Shown: positions 33,301 through 42,510 of the stretch, piece after piece
How the letters are laid out: each line of letters begins with the position of its first letter
Numbering within the stretch: position 1 is the stretch's first letter
Source: Ampullaceana balthica
Taxonomy: Eukaryota; Mollusca; Gastropoda; Lymnaeidae
Assembly (NCBI GenBank): GCA_944989445.1
Contig: CALYLW010000059.1
Location: forward strand, 434,001-498,000
Direction: 5' to 3'
DNA: 64,000 nt
The notes under the pieces: model-generated
What the model saw: only the letters and a program-made list of their open reading frames with translations
Told to the model about the DNA's origin: nothing
The model's database searches: none
Made by a program: the position numbers and the translations under genes

Positions 33301-36075
33301 ATGCTCCTTTTAACAAGCTACCAAATAGTGACACAAGATGTTAATTTTGAGGACACATTGACTGGTGTCTGGCTTTAGTTCTAGATACTTGTAAATAGTT
33401 TTGTCAAATAGCATGCTAACTTTTTATAAAATGTTGGGAGTCTTTTTGTTTTTTCCTTAAGTTTTAGGAATATTACTAATCCCAACAGGGAAATAAGGAA
33501 AATAATTATTTTTCAGTTGCTATACCAAAAGATTATAAATAACTTTTTTAAGAAGGCAGGAAATATTTCGTATTAGTCTGATATATTATAAAATTCCTTA
33601 CAAAAGTCCGTATGCTCATTACAAATTGTAAAAATTTGTGTTATAATATACCATTACAAGAAACACAATTATTTATTTATTTTTATGCTGATAATTTCTG
33701 TGTTCTTTACTTTACACTACGGCTAGGCTAACTGATCTTTACAAATATTTCCAACAACTTTACAAAATACATTGTACTCTTTATCTTCCTAAACATACAC
33801 AACATTATGTAGATTAGTCAAGTCATGGGTGAATAGCCGATAAAAGAATGGTAGTCAGATGGAGCAAGACCAGCGCACCTCATCGACTATCCGTCGAAAC
33901 AGGTCTCCTAGACAAAAGAATGTGTTCAACATAGTCCCACTGTTACTCTGGTTATGTTGGTCAAGAGACTGAGCGTCAACTGTGGCGATGTGAAAATGTC
34001 TGCTTCTACTTTTTCCTCATCCCCACGGCAGGCATTCCTCTGGAAACCGTCTCGTCAATGAAATTTTTTTTAAAGCTACACACGAGATCAGGTTCAAGTG
34101 CGTCCACTTGGCAGTCATGAATTATTAGGCAGTAGACGATTTAGTGTGTGCAACTGCACAGATCACCTACCCTTGAGTTCTCGGTGCGTTCTGCTGACCG
34201 TGTCTCCAACCTGTTCGAGAGATGATCATACACAGATGACACTTTCGGCGGTAAATGGCATACATCTTCGCCACCCAAAATCACGCTAAACAGCTAGTTT
34301 AGTCTGAACTAACAAAAAGTTTCACTCAACTGAAGCAGCAGTCAATGGCGGACGACCAGACAAAAAGAAACAAGAATGAGACAATACATTAAACACATTC
34401 AGAGCATCTTTCAATCGGGAGCTCGAGGTTGTACGTGCGTGTTGGTGTTAGCCTCATTCTGTATATTGTTATCGATACGTATGCCTTGTTCACTCTTATA
34501 AAATACATTGCATGTATTATAAGGGTCAACAACAGCCTAAACAATTGTTTTAATCATTAAAATAGTTTTATCGTGTCCTTTCATTTAAACTTCTAGGCTT
34601 GGACTCAATCGTCAGGTCAAGGTCGCTGACTTTGGTCTATGTCGAGATGTCTATGAAAGGGGCTACTACAAGTGTGAGCAGAGGCAAAAACTGCCGATAA
34701 GATGGATGGCTATTGAGAGTATTGGAGTTGGTTCCTTCAGTTCCAAGTCTGACGTGGTAAGTTGCAATGAAAAATACAAGACATATGTATTCAATTATAT
34801 GCTGTAGGGTGGTGTATGCTAGTAATCAGAATATTACCACTGTTGAAACGGTTGCTATCGATATGAACCAGAAAGTACTGTTTGCACAGTGTATTGCTGT
34901 AGGTTATGTTTATTCAGTGTCGTACTAGTGAGTTCTTGCCCACTCTGGGTTTATACCGCAGTTGTGGTAAATATTTGCATTATCGTAGCTGTTGATAGCA
35001 ATGAACTGTTGCTATCACATCAAAAGAGAGTATGGTTTCCTGTTCCAGTGGTCCTACGGCATTGTACTATGGGAGATGTTGACAAGAGGGATTATTCCCT
35101 ACCCCTGTGTTGATGGATGGGATGTCATTAATTTTTTAAAACGTCGTAGACTTGCTCAGCCTTATTTCTGCCCAGATGTTCTGTAAGTACCTTGTATTTT
35201 TCTGAAAAAGTACATTACGATTTGCTAATAAAGCAGCAGAGTGTATTTTTATAAATGTATATATATTACTTTAGACGAATCGTATACAGTATTGACAAAA
35301 AGTATACCTTTATTATGGGTGTATGAAATTAAAATAGATAACATTAAAATGCATCATGTGTTATGAATTAAACGCTAATGTGGTAGAAAGTAAAACAGTT
35401 CTAACTTTTATAGGGCTAAGGTTTCGCGGTTTAATTTATAAAAAGTATATAGTATTAACTGCTCTAATTTTCAACAAAACGAATCGACTACGGTTCCATT
35501 TACTAAAACAAACTTTTAAAAGATTTGTCAATTTTATAGAAGTCGTATTTAAGCTATAAGTGATTTTACTACTTATTTTAAATGAAAAAAATGTGTTTTT
35601 TATATGATTTTTTTATATTATCAGGTACAGACACATGATGAGTTGCTGGGATGAAGATCCTGACAAAAGACCAAGTTTCGAAATTTTGAAAACTGAATTA
35701 TCGCATTTGGTGGATGAAGAAGAACAAGAATCTCCAAACACCAAAACAACTCAAGATCTAAATAATGACACAGACTCCTCAGTCCATCCTCCAGTAGCAG
35801 GGTTCTCAAATTATCAAAACTCTTCCGCGATTCTGTTAGAACTCTCAGAACAAAGCACCAAAGAGCGTTTTGAGGTTGCAGCTAACGTCGTCAATGGAAA
35901 TGAAGGTGTATACCTTGGAAAAGCCTTCGAAAGAAAAGATACCCTAAAAGTCTTTATCACAATGCCAGCATGCTACGTTCTCAGAGACCAAGCAGATTCC
36001 ACATCAGTGGCTAAAGTTAAGCAAGGCTTGCAATGTGACGAGACAACTGAATATGTTCAGAGCAGTTATGTATAA
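18242..36075 (+). CDS. MET/RON-like receptor tyrosine kinase, probable pseudokinase (15 exons)
   Basis: Exons: 18242-18319, 21085-21224, 21506-21626, 25199-25356, 26091-26255, 26639-26720, 26920-27168, 27423-27966, 31575-31706, 32089-32172, 32482-32666, 33124-33233, 34597-34756, 35049-35182, 35625-36075. Every junction is GT-AG with matching phases; the total is 2793 nt, 930 residues. Domains: signal peptide (1-~20), IPT/TIG-type ectodomain (~27-340), Thr/Gln-rich stalk, one membrane span (~472-494), kinase (~547-815), acidic tail. Kinase motifs: glycine loop GHGNFG, VAVK Lys581, alpha-C EAVVM, DFG at 694, paired activation-loop tyrosines GYY (706-707), WMAIES. The HRD motif is HRY (Tyr676), so the catalytic base is missing. 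The tail ends EYVQSSYV, recalling MET-type docking tyrosines. No Sema or PSI domain was found. Likely a plasma-membrane receptor signalling without its own catalysis, or an inactivated gene; the frame is otherwise intact. Confidence 0.85.
18455..20935. repeat. Cluster of inverted-terminus repeats in mixed orientation
   Basis: Forward copies: about 18455-18838, 20015-20100 (tail only), 20101-20530 and 20535-20935. Reverse copies: about 18839-19560 and 19570-20010. Each shares the CCCGTAAAAACAAAG start, AAATCCCTTATAT, the TCGATCGATCTGAAAT segment and the GAAGTTAATATAAGG end. They fill RTK intron 1, the last copy ending ~150 bp before exon 2. Nested and inverted arrangement suggests repeated insertion or foldback duplication. 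Confidence 0.65.
21085..21224 (+). CDS. RTK exon 2: first IPT-like segment
   Basis: Acceptor GCTGAAG, donor GG|GTAACT, phase 0 in and 2 out. Starts [20 protein letters not shown] and ends CHNVTNNM; the FTPT...LFGDDLN pattern is that of an IPT/TIG fold lacking its usual glycine pair. The acceptor tract is weak, so the start is less sure than later exons. Confidence 0.65.
21506..21626 (+). CDS. RTK exon 3: end of first IPT-like domain
   Basis: Acceptor TTTAACACAG, donor GTG|GTAATA. Encodes [20 protein letters not shown] then a beta-rich stretch ending DKLTFV. Cysteines and N-glycosylation sequons fit an extracellular domain. Confidence 0.75.
22729..23029 (+). mobile_element. Solo LTR, copy 2
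   Basis: Same family as 8-297 and 28739-29050, ending CTATTACA. Its 5' end has mutated to AGAGAGAG. Flanks GGTAG and GGCAG match at 4 of 5 positions. Contains GCTATAAATGTACGGTTC and GATTAAAGA at the positions expected for promoter and polyadenylation signal. Confidence 0.7.
23525..23585 (-). repeat. tRNA-like SINE-related fragment
   Basis: Minus strand shows GCTTGCGTTGCAAGC followed by GAGGATCGATCCCC, an anticodon-arm-like and a box B/T-arm-like segment. No acceptor stem is evident, so not a functional tRNA. Confidence 0.35.
25199..25356 (+). CDS. RTK exon 4: IPT/TIG domain
   Basis: Acceptor CCTTCAAG, donor GG|GTAAGA. Encodes [20 protein letters not shown] then TFQGRNLN, the textbook IPT start ([12 protein letters not shown]...GRNLN), and a VKCNIDE segment. 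Confidence 0.9.
26091..26255 (+). CDS. RTK exon 5: IPT end and start of the next
   Basis: Acceptor ATTTTCCCAG, donor CG|GTAATA. Several cysteines (HLCNTS, PHCGN, YFCYHG), then [15 protein letters not shown], the first strand of another IPT domain, completed by exon 6. Confidence 0.85.
26639..26720 (+). CDS. RTK exon 6: third IPT segment
   Basis: Acceptor CTTTTGCAG, donor AAA|GTAAGA. Encodes [20 protein letters not shown] then QINCLNK; GG-x-I-L-T-x-x-GENL is the canonical IPT turn. Confidence 0.85.
26920..27168 (+). CDS. RTK exon 7: ectodomain
   Basis: Acceptor AAATTTCAG, donor AAGG|GTCATT (weak). 83 codons with [15 protein letters not shown], typical of the closing half of an IPT domain, and [15 protein letters not shown], which recalls the start of the next IPT unit. 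Confidence 0.8.
27423..27966 (+). CDS. RTK exon 8: stalk and membrane span
   Basis: Acceptor TATATAAACAG, donor TCAG|GTATTT. An earlier GTGAGT at 27936 is a better donor by sequence but leaves exon 9 out of frame; ending at 27966 gives phase 1, which exon 9 requires. Encodes an ectodomain remainder with FMACHL, a Thr/Ser/Gln-rich stalk, then [20 protein letters not shown] as membrane span followed by basic LKKKY. Confidence 0.85.
28635..30555. mobile_element. RTE-like LINE with 5' inversion (twin priming)
   Basis: The reverse transcriptase is split into two opposing parts. Minus strand 29850-28635, interrupted by the solo LTR at 28739-29050, reads [58 protein letters not shown], and [18 protein letters not shown] to CEKHLQHQ. 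Plus strand from 29851 repeats CEKHLQHQ and continues [44 protein letters not shown] and FRYLGAVIS. The ~25 bp shared at the junction and the inverted 5' part fit twin-primed insertion. Frameshifts (one near 30218) make it dead. It stops near 30555 without a normal 3' end. Confidence 0.8.
28739..29050 (+). mobile_element. Solo LTR, copy 3, with perfect target duplication
   Basis: Starts TGTGAGAGAC and ends TTTTACA. TGCTC occurs at 28734-28738 and again at 29051-29055, a perfect 5 bp duplication. It interrupts the inverted part of the RTE-like LINE between the MCQNYRT and EEQAGFR segments, so it is younger than that insertion. Confidence 0.85.
30610..30720. repeat. GACA microsatellite
   Basis: Imperfect (GACA)n / (CAGA)n tract at the truncated end of the LINE in RTK intron 8. 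Confidence 0.85.
31575..31706 (+). CDS. RTK exon 9: juxtamembrane and glycine loop start
   Basis: Acceptor TATCTAAAAG, donor CATG|GTGAGA. Encodes [20 protein letters not shown] then [13 protein letters not shown], the beta-1 strand and first glycines of the kinase. Confidence 0.9.
32089..32172 (+). CDS. RTK exon 10: glycine loop and ATP lysine
   Basis: Acceptor TGTCGCAG, donor [18 protein letters not shown] completes [14 protein letters not shown] holds the beta-3 lysine (Lys581). Confidence 0.9.
32482..32666 (+). CDS. RTK exon 11: alpha-C helix to hinge
   Basis: Acceptor TCTGTTAAG, donor [29 protein letters not shown] carries the alpha-C glutamate; [20 protein letters not shown] is the hinge and alpha-D region, as in MET-type kinases. 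Confidence 0.9.
33124..33233 (+). CDS. RTK exon 12: catalytic loop with HRD to HRY
   Basis: Acceptor TTCACTAG, donor TGTAT|GTGAGT. Encodes [20 protein letters not shown] then ARNCM. The codon at 33211-33213 is TAT where the catalytic aspartate (GAT/GAC) is expected; neighbouring residues are unchanged, including Asn of ARN. Confidence 0.92.
33800..34450. other. GC-richer intronic island, origin unknown
   Basis: This part of RTK intron 12 is clearly less AT-rich than its surroundings, with short non-repetitive open stretches on both strands (for example 34098-34289 plus). It may be an old insertion; I recognise no domain or terminus. Confidence 0.35.
34597..34756 (+). CDS. RTK exon 13: DFG and activation loop
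   Basis: Acceptor AACTTCTAG, donor [29 protein letters not shown] contains an intact DFG and the twin tyrosines; [10 protein letters not shown] follows, the P+1 loop of tyrosine kinases. Confidence 0.92.
35049..35182 (+). CDS. RTK exon 14: C-lobe
   Basis: Acceptor TTCCAG, donor [27 protein letters not shown] is the alpha-F region; [14 protein letters not shown] closely follows the MET-family GRRL-QP-YCPD pattern. Confidence 0.92.
35625..36075 (+). CDS. RTK exon 15: C-lobe end and tail
   Basis: Acceptor [28 protein letters not shown] ends the kinase fold; the ~120-residue tail is acidic and Asn/Ser/Thr-rich with tyrosines, ending TEYVQSSYV and TAA. Presumed 3' UTR follows, but I cannot identify its polyadenylation site. 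Confidence 0.9.
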
Positions 36076-36679
36076 TCTTGGCAAATATATACAGCTCAAT
36101 GTTAAACCAAAAATATATGATAGATTTGATTGAACCATTTACTACATTTTATTATTTTTCAATTAATTTTCATAGCCATGCGGTAGATAAAATTTTAAGT
36201 ATTTAGCATTTTTTTACACACGTCACATCTTTTCTGTACAATGTTAATGAAATAATGTCATCAATCAGTAATATGGTGTCATTTTATTCTATCTAGTTTT
36301 TCCTTAAGCCAATATACATCCTTTATGTTTAACCAATTGCAAGCCCAAAGGATTGTATCGCACTTAGGGCGACATAATAATATCCGTCATATCTCTATAG
36401 AAATTAGAACATGTGATGAGCTACAACGTGTCATTGGCGCAACTTTCTTGCGATTTGTTTTGTATACATATTATTATTACAGCTTTATATGTTTTATTTT
36501 TAAAGATTTTAAATAATTGCTCTTATTTTTTTTAAGTTGCACTCTCAATTAAGCAACACTTTTTCATGATGTAAAAAACCTGTTGGATGGAAATAGTATA
36601 TAGTGAACTTATCAGAGTGCTTAAATATTCTAAGGTAAATGCATAAAATAAAAACAGGGTATTAGTAGGCCTGACAGGA

Positions 36680-36740
36680 CGTAACACAACAGCGAACGTT
36701 TCGGCAAAGAGCCTTCTTCAACGGACAAATAGTACACAAA
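36680..36740 (-). ncRNA. Hammerhead-like motif in Penelope element (variant core)
   Basis: Minus strand shows TTGAAGA, a GGC/GCC stem II hairpin, then GAAACGTTC. This is the hammerhead order (CUGANGA, stem II, GAAA, NUH), but C3 of the core is T. The AACGTT palindrome could pair two monomers as in Penelope hammerheads. Activity is doubtful. Confidence 0.45.
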
Positions 36741-36873
36741 TGAAACGAATAAAACGAAATAATAGAAAAAAACACTTAGCTGCGGTGAAATCCAAGTAGT
36801 CCAGTAAAGATAAAGCAAGGAGAGAAAAGTAAGAGCTTAAATAGGAAAGGAAAGGGTGGGTGTGGCCAATCAA

Positions 36874-39726
36874 TCAGCTTGTCAGTGCGAACACAACGTT
36901 GATCCCATGTGGTGTAAGAGTCCCATATTCATGGATTAGTCTATTCTCCAGACTGACCCGGCCGGGTGTGTTTGTACAAGAAACCAAGGCGGTGACAGAC
37001 ATGTCATCGACGCCCATGTGGTCCCGTCCATTGAAGTGTCGGGAGACAGGACACTGTTTGTCTTGTTTAATGGCCCGTACATGTTCCGCGATACGGCAAG
37101 AGAGTAACCTCCCCGTTTCACCAATGTACTTCAAAGGACAGCGCTTACACACAATGGTGTAGACCACATTGCGGCTAGTATAAAGATAGCCATTCCTAAT
37201 CTTGAATGTCCCCTTAGGGAAGACAATCTGGTCCGTCTGGGTAACAAAGGGACATGTCTTGCAGCGATTACGACCACATGGCTTAGTGCCCAGATGGGAG
37301 GACGGAATAAGCAGACGGCTACGAACCAATAGGTCTCGCAGATTTTTGTCCCTCCTGAATACAATGAGGGGTGGGGTGGAAAATATGTTGTTTGTCTCAG
37401 GGTCCGCGAGGAGGATGGTGCGATTTTTCACAAATATTTCCTTTGCTCTGATGTTGTGGGGATGGTATGTGAGCACCAATTTGCTCCTTTCATTACTATC
37501 ACTGGAGCGTGATACAAAGGCGTCGGCACGAGTGAAGTTTTTAACTCGCTGAAGTGCAGATTGAAGTATAGCTTCAGGGTAAGACCTTTGTCTAAAAAAC
37601 TCCACCATTTCCAACGCCTTTTCCAAAAAGTCCTCATTAGATTGACACAGCCTACGGAGGCGAAGGAGTTGTGAAAATGGAATAGAATCCTTACAGGATT
37701 TGGGATGAGACAAGGGATAGAGTAGGTAAGAGTGACTGTCCGTAGGTTTGAAGTAGGCCGAAGTGAGGAGGTGGTTCTTCTGGAGAGTTACAGTAATGTC
37801 CAGGAAATTAACCGATAGTTCGGAAATCGTGTGAGTGAACTTAATGGAGGGGTGAAAAGAATCAACAAAGCTGATGAACGTGTCAAGTTCACTCCTCTCC
37901 ATATGAGTGACCCCAATGCCGTCATCAATGTATCTTTTATAAAATTCGGGGAGGCGACCAGTGTATTCTTGTTCCACTCTGTGCTCGAAATGGCCCATGA
38001 ACAAGCATGCATAGCTGGGTCCCATTTTAGTCCCCATGGCGACCCCACTGATTTGGTCAAAGAACTGGCCATTGAACTCAAACGAGTTGAGGGTTAAGAC
38101 CAATTCCGCCAAGCGTAGTAAGGCATGTGTAGGTATATTGGGGTGAGGTTGTCTGTCCAAAAAGTATTGTACAGCCAGAAGGCCATCGTTGTGGGGAATG
38201 GATGTATAGAGGGAACATACATCAAGGAGGAACAGATAGTTCTTTACGTTTGGATTGATGCTCAGAGAGTCGAATGTCCGTAAGGCATGGTTGGTGTCCT
38301 TAATGTACGTAGGGAGGGATGCCACTATCGGTTGGAAGACACTATCCAAGAATTCAGAAATGTGTTCTGTTGGACAAGAACATGCAGAGACAATAGGTCT
38401 ACCAGGGTTACCATCCTTGTGAATTTTAGGAAGGAGATAAAAGGATGGCTTGCCCAGGTCACTGTCAAAAATGTGCATCCTGGACGCTGATTGAGGTAGA
38501 GCGCATTCTGTTATCAACTCATCGATGGTCTTTTTAACCACCGTGTTGTTTTTCATGATGGGATCTGTGGCTCTCTGTTGGTAGAACTGGGTGTCCTCCA
38601 GTTGTCTCTGAGCTTCCTTAATATACAACTCCTTATCCCATACAACTACGGCCCCGCCTTTGTCGGCCGGTTTGATGACAATGTCTTTACGGCTGCGCAA
38701 TAAAGACAAGGCTTTCGACTCAACTTTAGAAAGGTTGGATTTACGGAGTCGAGGAAACAAAAGGTTTTTAATATCATTCTCTGTGCTTTTGATATATAAG
38801 TCCAGAGCCTTGGATTGACCAGGCGGTGGTGTCCAAGTAGATTTCCTTTGTTTTTTGAATGGGAATAACTCATCATCGGGAAGCGTGTTGTTTTTCCCGG
38901 CAAAATGGAACTGAAGTCTGAGAGCGCGGAAAAAACGTTGAGAATCGCTCTGTAGTTGAAAACGGTCGCAAGAAGGTGTAAGAGGAATGAATTTAAGACC
39001 CTTAGATAGAAGGGATCTTTCATTCTCTGAGAGTGGTAAATCTGGGGGTATGCAAATTACTAAATTCTTGTTGGTGGTGGTCTGTTGAGGTATAACTTGA
39101 GGAGGTTTAAGTTTACCAAGCTTCTTCTTTTTGTTAGTTGATAGAAACAGATATAAATCCCGGTTGAGTTGGTGGATAATGACTCTAATGAAGTTAAGTG
39201 CCAAGTGGTTGTCACTTAACTTGGATCTCATACGGTCTTCAAGTCTGTATATCTGGGTGCTGAGATAAGCGATATACCGTTTGTGAGAGTGTACGAGAAG
39301 ACGCATGCGTTGAAAAGCAACTTTTCTCTCAAGTGATAAAAGTTGAGATTTATCCTTAGAATTAAATGAAGCAGATGCCGGGTTAAAATTGCTGTTAAAG
39401 CCTTTGGGTATTAATTGGAGGCGAATGCAATTATTAAGAAAGTTGAGATGAACAGTGTATCTGGTTTTTTTAAAAAGGTTAAAAGCCAGGTCTTTGCAAT
39501 CGTTACCTAAGTCAGGTGTTAATAAACTGAACGCAGTTAAAATAAAGGATCTCAGTTGGTTCATAGTACTTTTGATAGAAGGCATAGTGGTCAAGTAAAA
39601 GGAAGGGCTAAAGGAGAAGTGAAAGGAATATAGGAATGAACAACAAAACGAAAATAAAACAAAACACAAACACAAAGTAGCAGTCAAAAAGTAAAAGTAA
39701 ATAAAGTAATGGGGGTGAGACTGCAA
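36874..39726 (-). CDS. Penelope-like reverse transcriptase with GIY-YIG endonuclease
   Basis: Drives reverse transcription and DNA cleavage for insertion. The frame is 950 codons without a stop; the first 47 residues are very hydrophobic and read like leader sequence, so Met48 (MPSIKSTMNQ, codon ending at 39583) is the likelier start. In order: N-terminal basic region; RT fingers with IVIKPADKGGAVVVWD; LPKIHKDGNPGRPIVS; LLDVCSLYTSIPHNDG; GVAMGTKMGPSYACLFMGHF; catalytic YIDD at ~599-602; FLDITVTL; a cysteine cluster (CGRNRCKTCPF); GIY-YIG domain from ~855 (VVYTIVCKRC...KYIGETGR) with RLIHEYG near the end. All core motifs are present, so the enzyme could be functional. Base composition is richer in G+C than its surroundings. 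Confidence 0.93.
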   Translation of the reverse strand: MQSHPHYFIYFYFLTATLCLCFVLFSFCCSFLYSFHFSFSPSFYLTTMPSIKSTMNQLRSFILTAFSLLTPDLGNDCKDLAFNLFKKTRYTVHLNFLNNCIRLQLIPKGFNSNFNPASASFNSKDKSQLLSLERKVAFQRMRLLVHSHKRYIAYLSTQIYRLEDRMRSKLSDNHLALNFIRVIIHQLNRDLYLFLSTNKKKKLGKLKPPQVIPQQTTTNKNLVICIPPDLPLSENERSLLSKGLKFIPLTPSCDRFQLQSDSQRFFRALRLQFHFAGKNNTLPDDELFPFKKQRKSTWTPPPGQSKALDLYIKSTENDIKNLLFPRLRKSNLSKVESKALSLLRSRKDIVIKPADKGGAVVVWDKELYIKEAQRQLEDTQFYQQRATDPIMKNNTVVKKTIDELITECALPQSASRMHIFDSDLGKPSFYLLPKIHKDGNPGRPIVSACSCPTEHISEFLDSVFQPIVASLPTYIKDTNHALRTFDSLSINPNVKNYLFLLDVCSLYTSIPHNDGLLAVQYFLDRQPHPNIPTHALLRLAELVLTLNSFEFNGQFFDQISGVAMGTKMGPSYACLFMGHFEHRVEQEYTGRLPEFYKRYIDDGIGVTHMERSELDTFISFVDSFHPSIKFTHTISELSVNFLDITVTLQKNHLLTSAYFKPTDSHSYLLYPLSHPKSCKDSIPFSQLLRLRRLCQSNEDFLEKALEMVEFFRQRSYPEAILQSALQRVKNFTRADAFVSRSSDSNERSKLVLTYHPHNIRAKEIFVKNRTILLADPETNNIFSTPPLIVFRRDKNLRDLLVRSRLLIPSSHLGTKPCGRNRCKTCPFVTQTDQIVFPKGTFKIRNGYLYTSRNVVYTIVCKRCPLKYIGETGRLLSCRIAEHVRAIKQDKQCPVSRHFNGRDHMGVDDMSVTALVSCTNTPGRVSLENRLIHEYGTLTPHGINVVFALTS

Positions 39727-39741
39727 TCAGGCTTTTAAAAA

Positions 39742-40723
39742 GGTAAATGCATAAAATAAAAACAGGGTATTAGTAGGCCTGACAGGACGTAACACAACAG
39801 CGAACGTTTCGGCAAAGAGCCTTCTTCAACGGACAAATAGTACACAAATGAAACGAATAAAACGAAATAATAGAAAAAAACACTTAGCTGCGGTGAAATC
39901 CAAGTAGTCCAGTAAAGATAAAGCAAGGAGAGAAAAGTAAGAGCTTAAATAGGAAAGGAAAGGGTGGGTGTGGCCAATCAATCAGCTTGTCAGTGCGAAC
40001 ACAACGTTGATCCCATGTGGTGTAAGAGTCCCATATTCATGGATTAGTCTATTCTCCAGACTGACCCGGCCGGGTGTGTTTGTACAAGAAACCAAGGCGG
40101 TGACAGACATGTCATCGACGCCCATGTGGTCCCGTCCATTGAAGTGTCGGGAGACAGGACACTGTTTGTCTTGTTTAATGGCCCGTACATGTTCCGCGAT
40201 ACGGCAAGAGAGTAACCTCCCCGTTTCACCAATGTACTTCAAAGGACAGCGCTTACACACAATGGTGTAGACCACATTGCGGCTAGTACAAAGATAGCCA
40301 TTCCTAATCTTGAATGTCCCCTTAGGGAAGACAATCTGGTCCGTCTGGGTAACAAAGGGACATGTCTTGCAGCGATTACGACCACATGGCTTAGTGCCCA
40401 GATGGGAGGACGGAATAAGCAGACGGCTACGAACCAATAGGTCTCGCAGATTTTTGTCCCTCCTGAATACAATGAGGGGTGGGGTGGAAAATATGTTGTT
40501 TGTCTCAGGGTCCGCGAGGAGGATGGTGCGATTTTTCACAAATATTTCCTTTGCTCTGATGTTGTGGGGATGGTATGTGAGCACCAATTTGCTCCTTTCA
40601 TTACTATCACTGGAGCGTGATACAAAGGCGTCGGCACGAGTGAAGTTTTTAACTCGCTGAAGTGCAGATTGAAGTATAGCTTCAGGGTAAGACCTTTGTC
40701 TAAAAAACTCCACCATTTCCAAC
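39742..40723 (-). mobile_element. 5'-truncated tandem copy of the Penelope-like element
   Basis: Matches 36634-37615 almost perfectly at an offset of 3108 bp. It encodes the last ~245 residues of the RT/endonuclease frame (39982-40722), including the cysteine cluster and GIY-YIG domain, with one visible substitution (YLCTS for YLYTS). It also carries the hammerhead-like motif at about 39788-39845. Truncation at CCAAC|CGGATCCGG marks the insertion edge. Confidence 0.9.
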
Positions 40724-42100
40724 CGGATCCGGCAAATATTAGGGACAAACTATCCGGATTCGTCAAATAGTAAAAAACCATATCCGGCTGATCCCTAATA
40801 TCAATAAAATCAATTTTGTAGGGTTTTTTTTCACTTGGTTAATTAAGTGTTTTTCTTATTTCTACACTGCTGAGTGAGAATATTTAAAGCTATGTAGTTA
40901 CTCCTGTCTGTTTTGAATGTGTTTCCAACCTGTTGTGTTTAGGAACAAAAGAAATTATTATTTGTTAATTTTTTCATTGAGAACAAACTATTTTAAATAT
41001 ATCATGTCATCGGTCAGCGATGTCCATTTCAAAATGAGGACGTCAAGCTACATCTGTGTGATTAACGGGAATTAATTAATAGAGTCAAGAGCGATGAAAT
41101 TTTTAGAACAAACATTACAGGAGTCAGAGACTCAACGAACTTTTCAACGGTGCCAGATTAATTGGTGGGAAACCAAACGTTATGTGTGCAGGAAATGTCG
41201 ATAAAAATCTCAAACACTAAACCTCGCGTTCTTAATACCTACACCATCTAAAGAAAAAAAACTACCACAGCACCACAGCTTAATTATGATGTGACCGTTA
41301 AGAAAGGGCACTTTAAAACAAAAAACTTGGCAAAGTGAAGGTCTTAGCTGATGAAAACTCATCTGAATAATTTCTCATTAATCCTCCCATCGAATCAGCG
41401 GCGCCTGGTCTCTTCATTGTGCTTCTGCTAATGAACAAATATCAAGAAATCAAGACATACGGCAAATCATGTCATTTCCTACGGAGATTATCATTATCCG
41501 ATGAACGTCTAGCTAACGAATTAAACCATTTTAGTCATTGGCGTGTTTCCCTTTTAGCGTACCACACGTCTAATTATCATGTATATCGTGAGCTATCAAT
41601 ATTTTGTTCTCTTTTATCAAGTTTACTGTTGGCAATACGGAGCGAATTTTTGTTTTCAATAAGATAGCGTTGCAAGGCTTCAATATAAGCTAAAACTTAA
41701 TGCTAGAAAAGAAATTATAAAAAACTATTATAATTATGCAAACTTGTGTCGTAAAAAATTATTTCCATGAGTACTTTAAATCATTGCTAAAGATGTATTT
41801 ATTCTACACAAGCCACTTTTCTCCCTTTGTTCAGATTTTAAAGTGGATGAATTTTGCTGTTAGAAGTGTTATAAAACTTTCAATGTAAATTAATAGAGAG
41901 TAATTAAACTTTAAATTTTCATTTAGCTAAAATTAAATGCAAAGATATAATTATTTTGTTTTAGTTCTCCAACCCCACCGTGATAGAATGGTCCCCTCCG
42001 GGACACCTTAAATTAAAGAATAATGTAAGATATTGAATCTTTTTGAAACATAAATTTCCTATCGAAAAATAGCTACTCCAAAGAATTACTACTTTCAAAT
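40724..42100. other. No gene seen; short inverted repeat at left
   Basis: At 40727-40792 a short inverted arrangement (AATATTAGGGAC and ATCCCTAATAT, with ATCCGG repeats) lies just outside the Penelope copy, perhaps an old transposon end. The remainder is AT-rich without supported exons. Confidence 0.45.
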
Positions 42101-42209
42101 TTTTACATTGTGTGTGGGTTGGGGGTTGGATATGGATTTTGTTAAAATTCAAAACTGGAATTTTCGAGAAAATATCTATTGTTTAAGCGGAGACATAGAA
42201 GCCTCAGAG

Positions 42210-42510
42210 ATATATTTTGTAAGAAGTCACCTTCCCACAATAAAAGCACATATTGGAACAAAAGGTTGCAACCGTAACCGTTGCAATACTTGCCCATTTG
42301 TGATTGAAATTAACCAAATTTATTTCTCTCTTGAACAATTCATAATAAAAGATGGATTAACTTGCACAAGTCGCAACATGATTTATGCAATTCTTTGCAA
42401 GAGGTATAATAAAATGTACGTGGGTGAGACAGGTCGTCGTCTTGGAGATCGGTTTAGAGAACACCTGTATAAATAAACTGGCTCAATGTCCTGTGTCTAA
42501 ATATAAAGCA
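42210..42510 (+). pseudogene. Penelope-like GIY-YIG fragment, second family
   Basis: Encodes RSHLPTIKAHIGTKGC, then CNRNRCNTCPF, TCTSRNMIYAILCKR and MYVGETGRRLGDR: cysteine cluster and start of the GIY-YIG domain. It matches the decayed element at 62794-63030, not the one at 36874-39726. Frame ends at HLYK, while homologous sequence continues to about 42510. Confidence 0.8.

Larger units (their letters stand above)
36634..39741 (-). mobile_element. Penelope-like element, full unit with intact ORF
   Basis: A 3.1 kb retroelement unit on the minus strand holding the 950-codon frame at 36874-39726. It is followed, upstream in its own direction, by a truncated copy of its 3' third (39742-40723). 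Such head-to-tail partial duplication is the pseudo-LTR layout of Penelope-like elements. The shared ~980 bp appear to differ at only about one base (near 37180 versus 40288), so the insertion is recent. The 3' part contains a hammerhead-like motif. Confidence 0.9.

Noticed and set aside
36860..40660. Several 60-125 codon frames overlapping the Penelope coding frame on both strands
   Set aside because: They are shadows of the RT/endonuclease frame and are duplicated with it in the tandem copy.
36620..40750. Target duplication around the tandem Penelope element (AAATATT on both sides)
   Set aside because: The right-hand AAATATT lies ~12 bp outside the copy edge and the sequence is low-complexity, so the match is not convincing.
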